A stretch of DNA of 29,563 bases from Thermoleophilia bacterium UBA6103 (GTDB taxonomy: Bacteria > Actinomycetota > Thermoleophilia > UBA2241), in contig DIWP01000039.1 of the NCBI GenBank assembly GCA_002423545.1, forward strand, positions 53,925-83,487, given 5' to 3'. The translations under genes and the position numbers were made by a program. The notes under the pieces were generated by a model. The model was not told the DNA's origin. It saw nothing but the letters and a program-made list of their open reading frames with translations, and did not search any database. Below are positions 1-7,875 of the stretch, in pieces. Positions within the stretch are counted from its first letter, which is position 1. Each line of letters begins with the position of its first letter.

Positions 1-431
1 AGGATGTAGGGCCGGCCGTCCATCTCGATGATCTGCTTGCCCTCCTCGGCTATCGTCCCGATGCCGGTGGGGGTGAGGAAGCCGCCCAGGCCGGCGCCGC
101 CGCAGCGCATCATCTCGGCCAGCGTGCCCTGCGGCACCGACTCGACCTCGAGCTTGCCCTCGTTCATCGCCTTGCCTACCCACGGGGTGGTGCCGACGTG
201 GCTGGCGACGATCCTCTTGACCTTGCCGAGCTGGGCCAGTTCGAGGATGCCGCGCTCGCGGTAGCCGGCATCGTTGGCGTAGAGGGTGAGGTTCTTCACG
301 TCCAGCGACTTCATGGCGTCGATGATCGTGAGTGGATCGCCCTGACCGATGAAGCCACCGACGGCGATGTGCATACCGGACTCGATATGCGCGATCGCCT
401 CCTCGATGGGCACGACCTTGTTCTGTGGCAC
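1..431 (-). CDS. 3-oxoacid (acetoacetate-type) CoA-transferase, subunit A, 3' end cut by window
   Basis: The reading frame starts at a GTG (431-429) preceded by GGAAGGAG at good spacing and runs open to base 1, giving about 143 residues of a protein that normally has about 220-240. Visible family marks are the N-terminal CoA-binding motif AVGGFIGQGDP, then LYANDAGYRERGI, the segment VASHVGTTPWVG, and the glycine-rich GGAGLGGFLTPTGIGT typical of AtoD/ScoA-type alpha subunits. The enzyme would move CoA from an acyl-CoA onto acetoacetate or a related 3-oxoacid together with a B subunit, expected just left of the window. It is the last visible gene of the minus-strand catabolic series, 209 bases after the SDR, and would activate the acetoacetate released by the upstream BKACE. 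An acetate or butyrate CoA-transferase role cannot be excluded. The family is clear; the exact substrate is inferred. Confidence 0.9.
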   Translation of the reverse strand, partial: MPQNKVVPIEEAIAHIESGMHIAVGGFIGQGDPLTIIDAMKSLDVKNLTLYANDAGYRERGILELAQLGKVKRIVASHVGTTPWVGKAMNEGKLEVESVPQGTLAEMMRCGGAGLGGFLTPTGIGTIAEEGKQIIEMDGRPYI

Positions 432-489
432 GTCGGACTCCTTCCCGACTGGCAGACCGTGGCGAAGCAGAAACCGCGACCTGATATCG

Positions 490-530
490 CCCGTTCCGTT
501 ACTCGTCCCGCTTCGAACCTACGGAACGGG
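490..530. repeat. 10-bp perfect inverted repeat with 21-nt loop upstream of the CoA-transferase gene
   Basis: The arms CCCGTTCCGT (490-499) and ACGGAACGGG (521-530) are exact reverse complements. The repeat sits in the 209-base gap between the SDR stop (641) and the CoA-transferase start (431). In the minus-strand transcript it can form a 10-bp hairpin about 60 bases before the GTG start. No T-run follows, so it is not a standard terminator. An mRNA processing or stabilising hairpin, or a protein-binding dyad, is possible. Confidence 0.6.
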
Positions 531-640
531 GACCGCCTTTCACGCTCGGGTGGGTGCCTGTCGCATGCCGATTGCCTACCGCATAGGTGACAATCCGGTG
601 CATTGGGTCAGCGAGCCTCGTCTAGGCCCTTCTCCTCCAG

Positions 641-1423
641 CTAACCCCCGTACGCTAGCTCTCCAAGATCCACCGGTAACACCGCCCCAGTGATTCCCGA
701 GGAGCGATGACTTGCCAAGAAGGCGATAGCAGCAGCCACTTCGCCGGTGTCGACCGGCCGCTTGACTGCCTGACTGCTACACCATGACTCCAGGATGCTT
801 TCCCGACTGTCGCCACGCAAAGCCACCTGCTGCTTCATCTGGTCCTCAATCAGGCCCGTCATCATGAGACCGGGCGCGACAGCGTTCGCCGTCAGGCCAT
901 GCGGGCCGCCTTCAAGTGCCGCGACCTTGATGAGCCCGAGCAACCCATGTTTGGCAGCGACGTAGGCCGCCTTATACGGCTCAGCCGTGAAGGCCGATGT
1001 CGATGCCGTGGCGATGATTCGGCCTCCCGGTCGTGCTATGAGATACGGCCATGCGGCGCGAATGGTAAGAAACGGTCCCTTCAAAAGGACATCCACGACT
1101 CGATCCCACTCTTTCGAAGGGTAGTCCGCGATGGGAGACACGTATTGCACAGCGGCATTCAGAACGAGGATGTCGATGCGACCGTGCTTCTCAAGTACGG
1201 CGTCTACCGCGAAGCGGTTTCCCTCCTCCGTTGAAGCATCTGTCCGCAGCACACCGCTACCGCGCACATCAACTCCGACGACGTCGGCCCCCTCAGCGGC
1301 CAACGTATCGCAGACGACAGCTCCTAGTCCGCCAGCTGCGCCGGTAACCAGCGCGACGCGGCCTTCGAGATCGAGTCCTCCGCGTTGGCGGTTTCTCTCG
1401 CGAGGACCCACGGTACCATCCAC
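641..1423 (-). CDS. SDR-family oxidoreductase, 3-hydroxybutyrate dehydrogenase-like (paralogue of the SDR at 15750)
   Basis: This is a classical short-chain dehydrogenase of about 260 residues. It shows the cofactor motif TGAAGGLG, an Asp at the end of the second strand (GVDVRG) that favours NAD over NADP, the NAA motif (LVLNAAVQY), and the catalytic Ser plus YxxxK (YVAAK). Overall layout and the Gln in AVQY match D-3-hydroxybutyrate dehydrogenases, but the pocket His after the catalytic Ser is Ser here (ASTSAF), and the Trp usually found after PG is Leu (PGLMMT), so the substrate may differ. I place the start at GTG 1423, just after the stop of the preceding gene (1431) and behind GAGGGGACC, which fits the G-rich ribosome sites of this locus. 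An in-frame ATG at 1468 would overlap the preceding gene by 38 bases. Probable role: interconversion of acetoacetate, or a substituted analogue, with its 3-hydroxy acid. Confidence 0.88.
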   Translation of the reverse strand: MDGTVGPRERNRQRGGLDLEGRVALVTGAAGGLGAVVCDTLAAEGADVVGVDVRGSGVLRTDASTEEGNRFAVDAVLEKHGRIDILVLNAAVQYVSPIADYPSKEWDRVVDVLLKGPFLTIRAAWPYLIARPGGRIIATASTSAFTAEPYKAAYVAAKHGLLGLIKVAALEGGPHGLTANAVAPGLMMTGLIEDQMKQQVALRGDSRESILESWCSSQAVKRPVDTGEVAAAIAFLASHRSSGITGAVLPVDLGELAYGG

Positions 1424-1430
1424 GGTCCCC

Positions 1431-2162
1431 TCATTCCCTGCAGGCACGGATGGTTCGGACTCTGACATCGAGCGCCAGGCATCCCCGCGCGAAGACTCGC
1501 ACGGGATTGAGATCCATCTCGGCCACTGATGGCTCGTTGACCAGAAGGTCAGAAACGTTCAGCAGCAGCCTCTCGACCGCGACGCGGTCAAGCTCTGGCG
1601 AGCCCCTCACTCCCGCCAGCAGGTTAGCTGCTCTCGTTTCGTCCAGCATCTCCTTGGCATCCGTTGCAGTCAGGGGGGCAAGCCGAAGGGCGACCTCCTT
1701 GAGCAGTTCGACCAGCGTGCCGCCCACACCAGCCGCAACGACCGGACCGAAGATCGGATCTCTACGGCCACCAACAATCAGTTCGGGGCCTTCCGGTGCC
1801 TGTTGAGCGACTAGAACGCCGTCGACGTCCGCTCCTGCCGCGACCTTCTGCACCTGACGAAGCATCTTGGCACAGTCTCGCCGCAAGGCCTCCTCGTCAC
1901 GAACGTCCGTGACAACGCCGCCCGCATCACTCTTGTGGACGATCTGCCGCGATATCACCTTGAGCACGACCGGGTAGCCCAGCCGCCCAGCCGCGAGGAC
2001 AGCCCCTTCGACCGTCTCTGCGACCTCATGCGGCGGATAGTCGATGCCGTAGCGGCCGAGCAGCCGAACGGCTTCCGGCTCCGTGTACCACGCACTGAAG
2101 GACCCGTCTGCCTTGATCTGTCCCGGAAGTGACTCAGCTGTCGTATCACCATTGTCAGACAT
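1431..2162 (-). CDS. ADP-forming acyl-CoA synthetase (acetate--CoA ligase, ADP-forming), beta subunit, ATP-grasp
   Basis: A 243-residue ATP-grasp protein of the family that, with the alpha subunit, converts acyl-CoA, ADP and phosphate to acid, CoA and ATP. The N-terminal helix region (EPEAVRLLGRYGIDYP) is followed by GYPVVLKVISRQIVHKSDAGG, in which H76 of HKSDAGGV corresponds to the beta-subunit histidine implicated in phosphate transfer. Next come the ATP-grasp strands with GGRRDPIFGPVVAAGVGG and the C-terminal EMDLNPVRV metal/ATP motif. The ATG at 2162 overlaps the alpha-subunit stop as TGATG and is preceded by GGAGAG at 5 bases. A GTG at 2177 is possible but less likely. Length matches separate beta subunits (about 230-240); in most bacteria alpha and beta are fused. 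The gene is translationally coupled to the alpha subunit. Confidence 0.92.
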   Translation of the reverse strand: MSDNGDTTAESLPGQIKADGSFSAWYTEPEAVRLLGRYGIDYPPHEVAETVEGAVLAAGRLGYPVVLKVISRQIVHKSDAGGVVTDVRDEEALRRDCAKMLRQVQKVAAGADVDGVLVAQQAPEGPELIVGGRRDPIFGPVVAAGVGGTLVELLKEVALRLAPLTATDAKEMLDETRAANLLAGVRGSPELDRVAVERLLLNVSDLLVNEPSVAEMDLNPVRVFARGCLALDVRVRTIRACRE

Positions 2163-3568
2163 CAGCTCTCCAAGCACCTATGTCGATCCCAGAACAGCAC
2201 GGCCGAAAGCGCCCGCAGAGCCCTTTCGGGAGTCGGATAGCAGGCCACGCCCGAGCGATGGAGCCGTATCACCTCGTCAAGCTCCGTCGATCCGCCGCCA
2301 AGATAGGTCACCAAGGCACTGCGCTCACAGCCTGCAAGAAAATCCTCGACCATCGAAGATGCACCAAATACGGGATCACCCATGCCAAAGAGAATCGTGT
2401 CAGCAACGTCGTACTCGTGCGCGAGCGCAGCGCATGCCGCGAACTCCTCGGCCTCCAGCGAATCTATGTCGAGCGGGTTCGAATAGCTCGTCCGAGGCGA
2501 TAGCCCGAGCTTCTTCAGCGCCTCCACGTAGCCCGATGGCAGCCCGACCGGATCCAGTCCAAGACGCGAAGCCTCGTCAATGGCCAGCGCCCCAGTCCCA
2601 CCCGAGCTGGAAATGGCGAGTACGCGACGACCTGCTGGTGGGCGTATCAGAGCCAGACCTTTCGACAGATCATAGAGACCTGTCGTATCCGAAGCGCGAA
2701 GCAGTCCGAACTGATGACACGCTGCGGAGAACACGGCGTCGCTTCCCGCTATCGAGGCGGTGTGCGATGCAACGGCCCGTTGGCCGGCCGGTGTTCGGCC
2801 GGTCTTCAGAACGATGACCGGCTTGCTGGCTGCGACCGAAGAGGCGGTATCGATGAAGCGACGCCCGTCTCGCACACCCTCCAGGTACAGTGCGATCACT
2901 CGAGTGTGGGGCTCGTCGGCCAGCCACGACACGACATCGGACTCGTCCACATCTGCCTCGTTACCCAAGTTGACCAGAGCCGATAGTCCTAGCCCGTCAC
3001 GCTCCGCCCATTCGCCGATGGCAGCGGTGATGCTGCCACTCTGACCGACGACCGCCAAGGGACCGCTCTCGGAGAAGGCGGGATACATGAGCGCACAAAG
3101 TTGGTTTGGCACGAATGCCAGGCCTTGAACGTTCGGACCGATCACCAGTGTGGCGTGGCGCCGCGCGGTCATGACCAACTCGCACTCTAGATCATCCTCT
3201 CCACTCTCCCTGAAACCCCCTGAAAGCACGACACATGCGGCAGCACCCTTGTCTCCAGCCTGCGCAACGACAGCGGGTACGGAACTCGCAGGAATCACGA
3301 CCACGGCCAGATCCAGCCGGCCCGGTAGCTGGTCAATGGACGGGTAGCACCGCAGGCCCAGAATCTCCCGCGCTCTTGGGTTGATCGGATACAGCTGACC
3401 TCCAAAGCCACCATCCAGCAGAGTACGCAAGGTCTGGTGGCCCAACTTCGAAGGATCGGCTGATGCACCGACCACAGCAACACTGGTGGCGCGCAAGGCG
3501 CGAAGGAACGCTTGGCAACGAGATTCACGGTCGGTTGAAATGGTTGTGTTCGTGTCTGTCTGCATCAT
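2162..3568 (-). CDS. ADP-forming acyl-CoA synthetase (acetate--CoA ligase, ADP-forming), alpha subunit
   Basis: The 468-residue protein has a CoA-binding Rossmann domain (SVAVVGASADPSKLGHQ, about residues 29-45, through SGGFRESG and IGPNVQGL), a succinyl-CoA-ligase-like domain (GPLAVVGQSGSI, about 169-180), and a C-terminal ligase domain. H269 in VASHTASIAGSD matches the phosphorylated histidine of this family (usual form HTGSLAG). Together with the beta subunit it makes acid plus ATP from an acyl-CoA; which acyl group is not visible from sequence. The start is ATG 3568 with a weak ribosome site; a second ATG lies at 3565. It is separated from the transporter ATPase gene by 110 bases without a recognisable terminator, so it is probably co-transcribed. 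In this locus it could recover ATP from the acyl-CoA made by the BKACE. Confidence 0.92.
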   Translation of the reverse strand: MMQTDTNTTISTDRESRCQAFLRALRATSVAVVGASADPSKLGHQTLRTLLDGGFGGQLYPINPRAREILGLRCYPSIDQLPGRLDLAVVVIPASSVPAVVAQAGDKGAAACVVLSGGFRESGEDDLECELVMTARRHATLVIGPNVQGLAFVPNQLCALMYPAFSESGPLAVVGQSGSITAAIGEWAERDGLGLSALVNLGNEADVDESDVVSWLADEPHTRVIALYLEGVRDGRRFIDTASSVAASKPVIVLKTGRTPAGQRAVASHTASIAGSDAVFSAACHQFGLLRASDTTGLYDLSKGLALIRPPAGRRVLAISSSGGTGALAIDEASRLGLDPVGLPSGYVEALKKLGLSPRTSYSNPLDIDSLEAEEFAACAALAHEYDVADTILFGMGDPVFGASSMVEDFLAGCERSALVTYLGGGSTELDEVIRLHRSGVACYPTPERALRALSAVLFWDRHRCLES

Positions 3569-3678
3569 TCACCGACCACTGCGGTAGCTGACTTGTGTCA
3601 CGGTGAAAGCTGACCTCGTCTGCCAGGTGCACGACAACCGGCGCCAGGGCGCTGCGTATTCCTTGCCGGACTTCATCT

Positions 3679-4701
3679 CTACTCCGCTTCTACCAGCCAG
3701 CACGCCGCCCAGTGCTGATATCCCAGATCCTGCTTGCATGGCTCCTCTTCCCGGCAGCGCTTCATGACATGAGGGCATCGTGTGTGGAAGCGACAGCCCG
3801 ATGGTGGATCTAGAGCACTTGGTACTTCACCGCCCAGGGAGACGAGGCTCTCCACACCGATCTTCTGCGGGTCGGGCACAGCCGCGAAGAGTGCCTCCGT
3901 GTATGGATGCGCGGGCCTGGTGAAGATCGCCTTCGTGGGGCCATACTCGACCACCTTGCCGAGGTACATGACAGCGATATGAGTGGCCAGGTAGCTGACC
4001 ACGGACAGGTCGTGGCTGACCAGCACATAGGTCAGGCCCATCTGCGCTTTGAGCTCGGTGAGCATCAGCAAGATCTGATACTGGGAGAGAACATCGATCG
4101 CCGAAGTCGGCTCATCGAGCACGACCAGACGAGGTCGAAGCGCGAGTGCTCGAGCAATGGCGATCCGCTGGCGCATGCCCCCAGAGAACTCGTGGGGGTA
4201 CTTGTAGAGTGCATCACTGGGAATGCCGACCATGTCCAGCAGACGTTCCGCTTCAGCCGTGCGATCCTCCGCAGAAAGATGCTCGTGGACTCGAAGCGGC
4301 TCGCCGACCACGTCGCGGACGAGCCATCTCGGGTCGAGCGACCAGAAAGGATCCTGGAATACCACCTGCAGCTGCCTACGAAGCTGACGCAATGCGCCGC
4401 TTCCCAGCCGAGCGAGGTCTTGACCGTCGAAGAGGATCCTGCCGTCAGTGAGCTTCTCTAGGTGAAGCAGTCCGTTGACCAACGTCGTCTTGCCACACCC
4501 CGACTCGCCCACCAAGCCGAGAGCGTCACCGGCTTTGATGGTCAGACTCACCCCATCGAGCGCCTTCACCCAAGCCTTGGGGCGATTGAGGATGCCACCA
4601 CGTACCGGAAAGTGGAGCTTCGCATTCTCAAGTTCCACCAAAGGAGTTGTGGAGTTGGCCTGGCCCGAGACATCGCCAACATGTGCTGTCGCAGCGCTCA
4701 C
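3679..4701 (-). CDS. Peptide-type ABC importer ATPase, OppF/DppF-like
   Basis: This 340-residue ATPase powers uptake through the DppB/DppC-like permeases. It has Walker A GESGCGKTT (about 65-73), Q-loop FQDPFWSLDP, signature FSGGMRQR, Walker B VVLDEPTSAID and an intact switch histidine (VSHDLSVV). The C-terminal oligopeptide-transporter tail carries the cysteine set CRFHTRCPH...C...C that typically binds an iron-sulphur cluster. The start is a GTG at 4701, overlapping the upstream stop as GTGA, with GGAGGAGG 7 or so bases ahead. A GTG at 4707 in the same frame sits directly against that ribosome site and is unlikely. Unlike its partner ATPase, all catalytic motifs are intact. Confidence 0.95.
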   Translation of the reverse strand: MSAATAHVGDVSGQANSTTPLVELENAKLHFPVRGGILNRPKAWVKALDGVSLTIKAGDALGLVGESGCGKTTLVNGLLHLEKLTDGRILFDGQDLARLGSGALRQLRRQLQVVFQDPFWSLDPRWLVRDVVGEPLRVHEHLSAEDRTAEAERLLDMVGIPSDALYKYPHEFSGGMRQRIAIARALALRPRLVVLDEPTSAIDVLSQYQILLMLTELKAQMGLTYVLVSHDLSVVSYLATHIAVMYLGKVVEYGPTKAIFTRPAHPYTEALFAAVPDPQKIGVESLVSLGGEVPSALDPPSGCRFHTRCPHVMKRCREEEPCKQDLGYQHWAACWLVEAE

Positions 4702-5717
4702 ACACACACCTCCTCCCGCACCGTCCTGTAGCAGGCCACCTCATGACTATCCCCGACGTTCACCAACTGGGGGCGGCCATTCAGTCGACACTGCTCGAGG
4801 CGGTCGCTGCATCGAGAGTAGTAGGGACAGGCTATCTCGGCCCCCTCGCCTGCAGGTACGACGGCCGCGACCGCTGCCTTTGGACTCGGAGCGGCCGAGG
4901 CTTCCTCACGCTCCTCAGCGGAGGGGATAGCGCGCAGCAGCATGTGCGTGTATGGGTGTCTGGCGGCCGCGACAACTTCGTGGACGGTACCGCGTTCGAC
5001 AATGCGCCCGTCGAGAAGGATAGCCACCCGATCGCACATTGCTGAGACCAACCCTAGGTTATTGGCGATGAAGAGCAGACTGACCCCCAGCTCGTGCCGC
5101 AGTCGATCGATGGTCTTGAGGATGCCAGCCTGTACCGTGACATCGAGGTTTCTGGTCGGCTCATCAGCGATGATGAACTTGGCATCGCAGCAGAGCGCCA
5201 ACGCGATGATCACTCTCTGACGTTGGCCACCGGAAAGCTGATGAGGGTACTTGTCAAGCATGTTCTCGGGATCTGGGAGCCCGACGAGACGCACGAACTC
5301 AAGCGCTCGAGTCTTGGCTTGCTTGCCCTTCTCACCATGAATGTGACGGATGACGTTCAGCATCTGAGAACCGACTGTGAACACTGGATTGAGGGAGCTC
5401 ATCGGGTCCTGAAAGATCATCGAGATCTCGCGACCCCTCAGTCTCCGCATCTGCCGCCGGGACATGGAGAGCAGATCACGACCATCGAGAGCAAGGTGCT
5501 CGGCTGCGATCTCAGCCGGAGGACAGCGCAGAAGACGCATGACAGCTAAGGCAAGCACGCTCTTGCCACTGCCGGACTCCCCAACAAGGCCGACGGCCTC
5601 ACCGTGACACACTTCGAGGTTGGCGAGCTCGAGCGCCTGCTTGTGGCCCTCGTAGGTCTTGAACCCGACTGAGAGGTTGTCGATCCGCAGATGAGGTGTC
5701 CTGGATGCGGTCACCAT
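4698..5717 (-). CDS. Peptide-type ABC importer ATPase, OppD/DppD-like, switch histidine replaced
   Basis: The 339-residue ATPase partners the DppF-like subunit. Walker A is GESGSGKS (46-53), Q-loop IFQDPMSSLNP (101-111), signature LSGGQRQR (161-168), Walker B FIIADEPTRNLD (181-192), and the C-terminal cysteines C297, C303, C310 and C329 form the oligopeptide-transporter tail. The H-loop, normally FITHDLG, reads FIANNLG, so the switch histidine is Asn219 (codon at 5061-5063). This would make one ATP site degenerate. The ATG at 5717 overlaps the DppC-like stop by one base (TGATG), with AGGAG about 12 bases ahead. The frame stays open upstream, but the upstream part lies inside the permease gene and is not protein-like. 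Confidence 0.94.
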   Translation of the reverse strand: MVTASRTPHLRIDNLSVGFKTYEGHKQALELANLEVCHGEAVGLVGESGSGKSVLALAVMRLLRCPPAEIAAEHLALDGRDLLSMSRRQMRRLRGREISMIFQDPMSSLNPVFTVGSQMLNVIRHIHGEKGKQAKTRALEFVRLVGLPDPENMLDKYPHQLSGGQRQRVIIALALCCDAKFIIADEPTRNLDVTVQAGILKTIDRLRHELGVSLLFIANNLGLVSAMCDRVAILLDGRIVERGTVHEVVAAARHPYTHMLLRAIPSAEEREEASAAPSPKAAVAAVVPAGEGAEIACPYYSRCSDRLEQCRLNGRPQLVNVGDSHEVACYRTVREEVCV

Positions 5718-6628
5718 CAGTACGTCCGACTCCTGGGATCGAGGACTTCGCGCACCCCGTCGCCCAAGATGTTGAAAGCCAGCACGGTGAAGGTGATCGC
5801 CAACCCCGGAAAGATCATGTACCAAGGAGCATTGAGGAAGTAGTTTCTGCTCGTGTTGACAAGAAGGCCCCACTCCGGTGTGGGCGATTGAGCTCCCAGA
5901 CCGAGGAACGAGAGCGCGGCCAACGTCAGAATCACGTAGCCGAAGTCCAGCGAAGCCTGCACGATCAATGGACCGAGCGAGTTCGGCACGATGTGCCGGA
6001 ACACGATCGCACGACGCTTGCTGCCAATCGCCCGAGCGCTGCGAACGAATTGACGCTCCTTCAGAGAGATCGCTTGGCTTCGCAGAATCCTCGTGTACCA
6101 CGGCCACCAACTGATGACGATGGCCAGAATCGCATTCTGCAGACTCGGTCCCAGGAACACAGCGATAGCAATGGCTAGCAGCACCGATGGGAAGCTCAAG
6201 AAGACATCACAGATCCGCATGATGATGTCATCGACGACGCCGCCGATGCCGCCCGCAAGGGCCCCCAAGGGGACTCCTACGAGAAGCGCCAAACCGACCG
6301 CAGCCGCCGCTGCCCCGAGGCTGATGCGAGTGCCATAGAGCACACGGGAGAAGAGGTCCCGGCCGAACTCGTCGGTACCGAACGGATGGCTCCACGACGG
6401 CGCCTCCAGCTTGTCCTGCGGATGGACTGCTCCGCCGATGTCGTCTGGATACGGCGCAATCAATGGGGCGAACAGAGCCACGACGATCTCCAGCACGATG
6501 AAGCCGACGCACACCTTGGCAAGATTGTTGCGCAGCAGCAGGCGCCACTTGATGCCCGTTTCCCGGAACCTTGCCCGGAGGGCCCGGCGGGATATCAGTC
6601 CCGACTTTACCCTTGAGTTGGTGTCCAT
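5717..6628 (-). CDS. Peptide-type ABC importer permease, OppC/DppC-like
   Basis: This inner-membrane permease of about 303 residues has a cytoplasmic N-terminus, a first membrane helix (VCVGFIVLEIVVALFAPLIA), the family segment HPFGTDEFGRDLFSRVLYG, and the helices of the BPD_transp_1 domain. Its cytoplasmic EAA loop reads FVRSARAIGSKRRAIVFRH, and the C-terminus ends with the usual GDGVREVLDPR. It forms the channel with the DppB-like subunit. The ATG at 6628 has AGGGGGG upstream; an in-frame GTG at 6637 lies directly against that site and is less likely. The ribosome site overlaps the stop of the DppB-like gene (6644), so translation is probably coupled. Confidence 0.95.
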   Translation of the reverse strand: MDTNSRVKSGLISRRALRARFRETGIKWRLLLRNNLAKVCVGFIVLEIVVALFAPLIAPYPDDIGGAVHPQDKLEAPSWSHPFGTDEFGRDLFSRVLYGTRISLGAAAAAVGLALLVGVPLGALAGGIGGVVDDIIMRICDVFLSFPSVLLAIAIAVFLGPSLQNAILAIVISWWPWYTRILRSQAISLKERQFVRSARAIGSKRRAIVFRHIVPNSLGPLIVQASLDFGYVILTLAALSFLGLGAQSPTPEWGLLVNTSRNYFLNAPWYMIFPGLAITFTVLAFNILGDGVREVLDPRSRTY

Positions 6629-6643
6629 CAGGCGCACACCCCC

Positions 6644-7654
6644 CTATTGCCGGACACGCGGGTCCAGGGCGACAACGATGTCTGCCAGCATGTTCAGGAT
6701 GACGTAGGCAACCGCCGAGAACAGCGTCACGGCAATGATTGCCGGGTAGTCGAGCGTGGTCACCGCAGTTGCGATGTAGTTGCCGATACCCGGCCAGTTG
6801 AAAATCGCCTCAACGAGGAACGTGTTTACCAGAAGCCAGCCCACCGTCAATGCGGTGACGGTTGCAGTTGGGCCAAGTGAGTTCTTGAGCGCCAGCTTCC
6901 AGAGGACCACCCCCTCACCCAAGCCGTACGATCGGGCAGCGATAATGTAATCCTCATTGAGGATCTCCAGCATGGAGGACCGGGTCATCCGGGCCAAGAG
7001 AGCCAGTGACCCTGCCCCAAGCGAGATCGCCGGTAGGATCAGATGCACACAGTAGTCCCACAAGGCGCCCCAGTTGCCGGCGATGATGCAGTCGATGAAG
7101 AGGAAGCCCGTCACCCTCGGCACGGGATCGACCAAGGTGTAGTACGCGTCCAGTTGCCCCCCAAGGGGAAGCACGTGAAGCCAGCGGAAGAAGACCAGCT
7201 GAAGCATCAACGCCAGCCAGAAGGTCGGCATCGAGATGGCCCCGACTGAGATGACGCGCGCGAGATGGTCCGGCCAACGATTCTTGTTCTGGGCAGAGAA
7301 CACTCCCATCGGCACACCGATGACCATCGCGAAGACGATTGCGACGAAGACAAGCTCCAGAGTCGGCGGCAGGAATTCTGCCATCTGCTTGGTCACAGGC
7401 TGATGACTCGACAGGGACTCGCCCAGGTCTCCGTGGGCGAGGTCTGAGAGGTACACCCCGAACTGCACGTAGATCGGTTCGTCCAGACCAAGCTCTTCGA
7501 CCGCCCTTGCGCGCTGCTCGGGCGTCGCACGCGGACCGACATACTGGCTGACCGGGTCAGACGGCACAACACGTGTGAGCAAGAAGGTGATCACGAGCAC
7601 CCCGAAGACCACCAGAATGCTCAGCGCGACTCTTCTGATGATGAATGCCAGCAT
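6644..7654 (-). CDS. Peptide-type ABC importer permease, OppB/DppB-like
   Basis: This is a 336-residue inner-membrane permease. It begins MLAFIIRRVALSILVVFGVL, the typical first membrane helix of DppB, followed by the periplasmic segment with LGLDEPIYVQFGVYL and GDLGESL, then the permease helices. The EAA loop is visible as IIAARSYGLGEGVVLWKHAL-like sequence near the end (actual residues IIAARSYGLGEGVVLWKLAL), and the C-terminus ends ALDPRVRQ as usual. The ATG at 7654 is supported by the strong membrane N-terminus and by CGGAGG 4-5 bases ahead; 42 further codons upstream are open but not protein-like. A stable hairpin (7736-7777) separates it from the binding-protein gene. Confidence 0.95.
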   Translation of the reverse strand: MLAFIIRRVALSILVVFGVLVITFLLTRVVPSDPVSQYVGPRATPEQRARAVEELGLDEPIYVQFGVYLSDLAHGDLGESLSSHQPVTKQMAEFLPPTLELVFVAIVFAMVIGVPMGVFSAQNKNRWPDHLARVISVGAISMPTFWLALMLQLVFFRWLHVLPLGGQLDAYYTLVDPVPRVTGFLFIDCIIAGNWGALWDYCVHLILPAISLGAGSLALLARMTRSSMLEILNEDYIIAARSYGLGEGVVLWKLALKNSLGPTATVTALTVGWLLVNTFLVEAIFNWPGIGNYIATAVTTLDYPAIIAVTLFSAVAYVILNMLADIVVALDPRVRQ

Positions 7655-7735
7655 CACGCCTCCGGGTCGTTGAAGGCGGAATCGATCACGAACGCATGCG
7701 TGGCGACAAGGGCCGCTGCCGAGGCAACGGCCGGT

Positions 7736-7777
7736 TGCTTCCTCCTCCCTCCGTCGACACGACGGGAGGAGGAAGCA
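7736..7777 (-). promoter_or_regulatory. Stable hairpin between binding-protein and permease genes (expression-tuning element)
   Basis: The arms TGCTTCCTCCTCCC (7736-7749) and GGGAGGAGGAAGCA (7764-7777) are exact reverse complements, and an inner GTCG/CGAC (7753-7756 with 7760-7763) adds four pairs around an ACA loop after a 3-base bulge. It lies 98 bases downstream of the binding-protein stop and 81 upstream of the permease start. No T-run follows. Such hairpins in binding-protein operons commonly protect the first message or weaken read-through, so that binding protein exceeds permease. This role is inferred. Confidence 0.7.
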
Positions 7778-7875
7778 CACACCGGACGGCTCTGGCCCTC
7801 AGGCAAGCGACCGTGGATTAGCCATTCGCTATCTCTCATGCTGTGATTTGCAGCAGCGTCCACGGTCAACTTCAA

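Noticed and set aside
5718..6110. Upstream open extension of the DppD-like ATPase
   Set aside because: It overlaps the permease gene on the same strand in another frame and is not ATPase-like; ATG 5717 overlaps the permease stop as expected for coupling.
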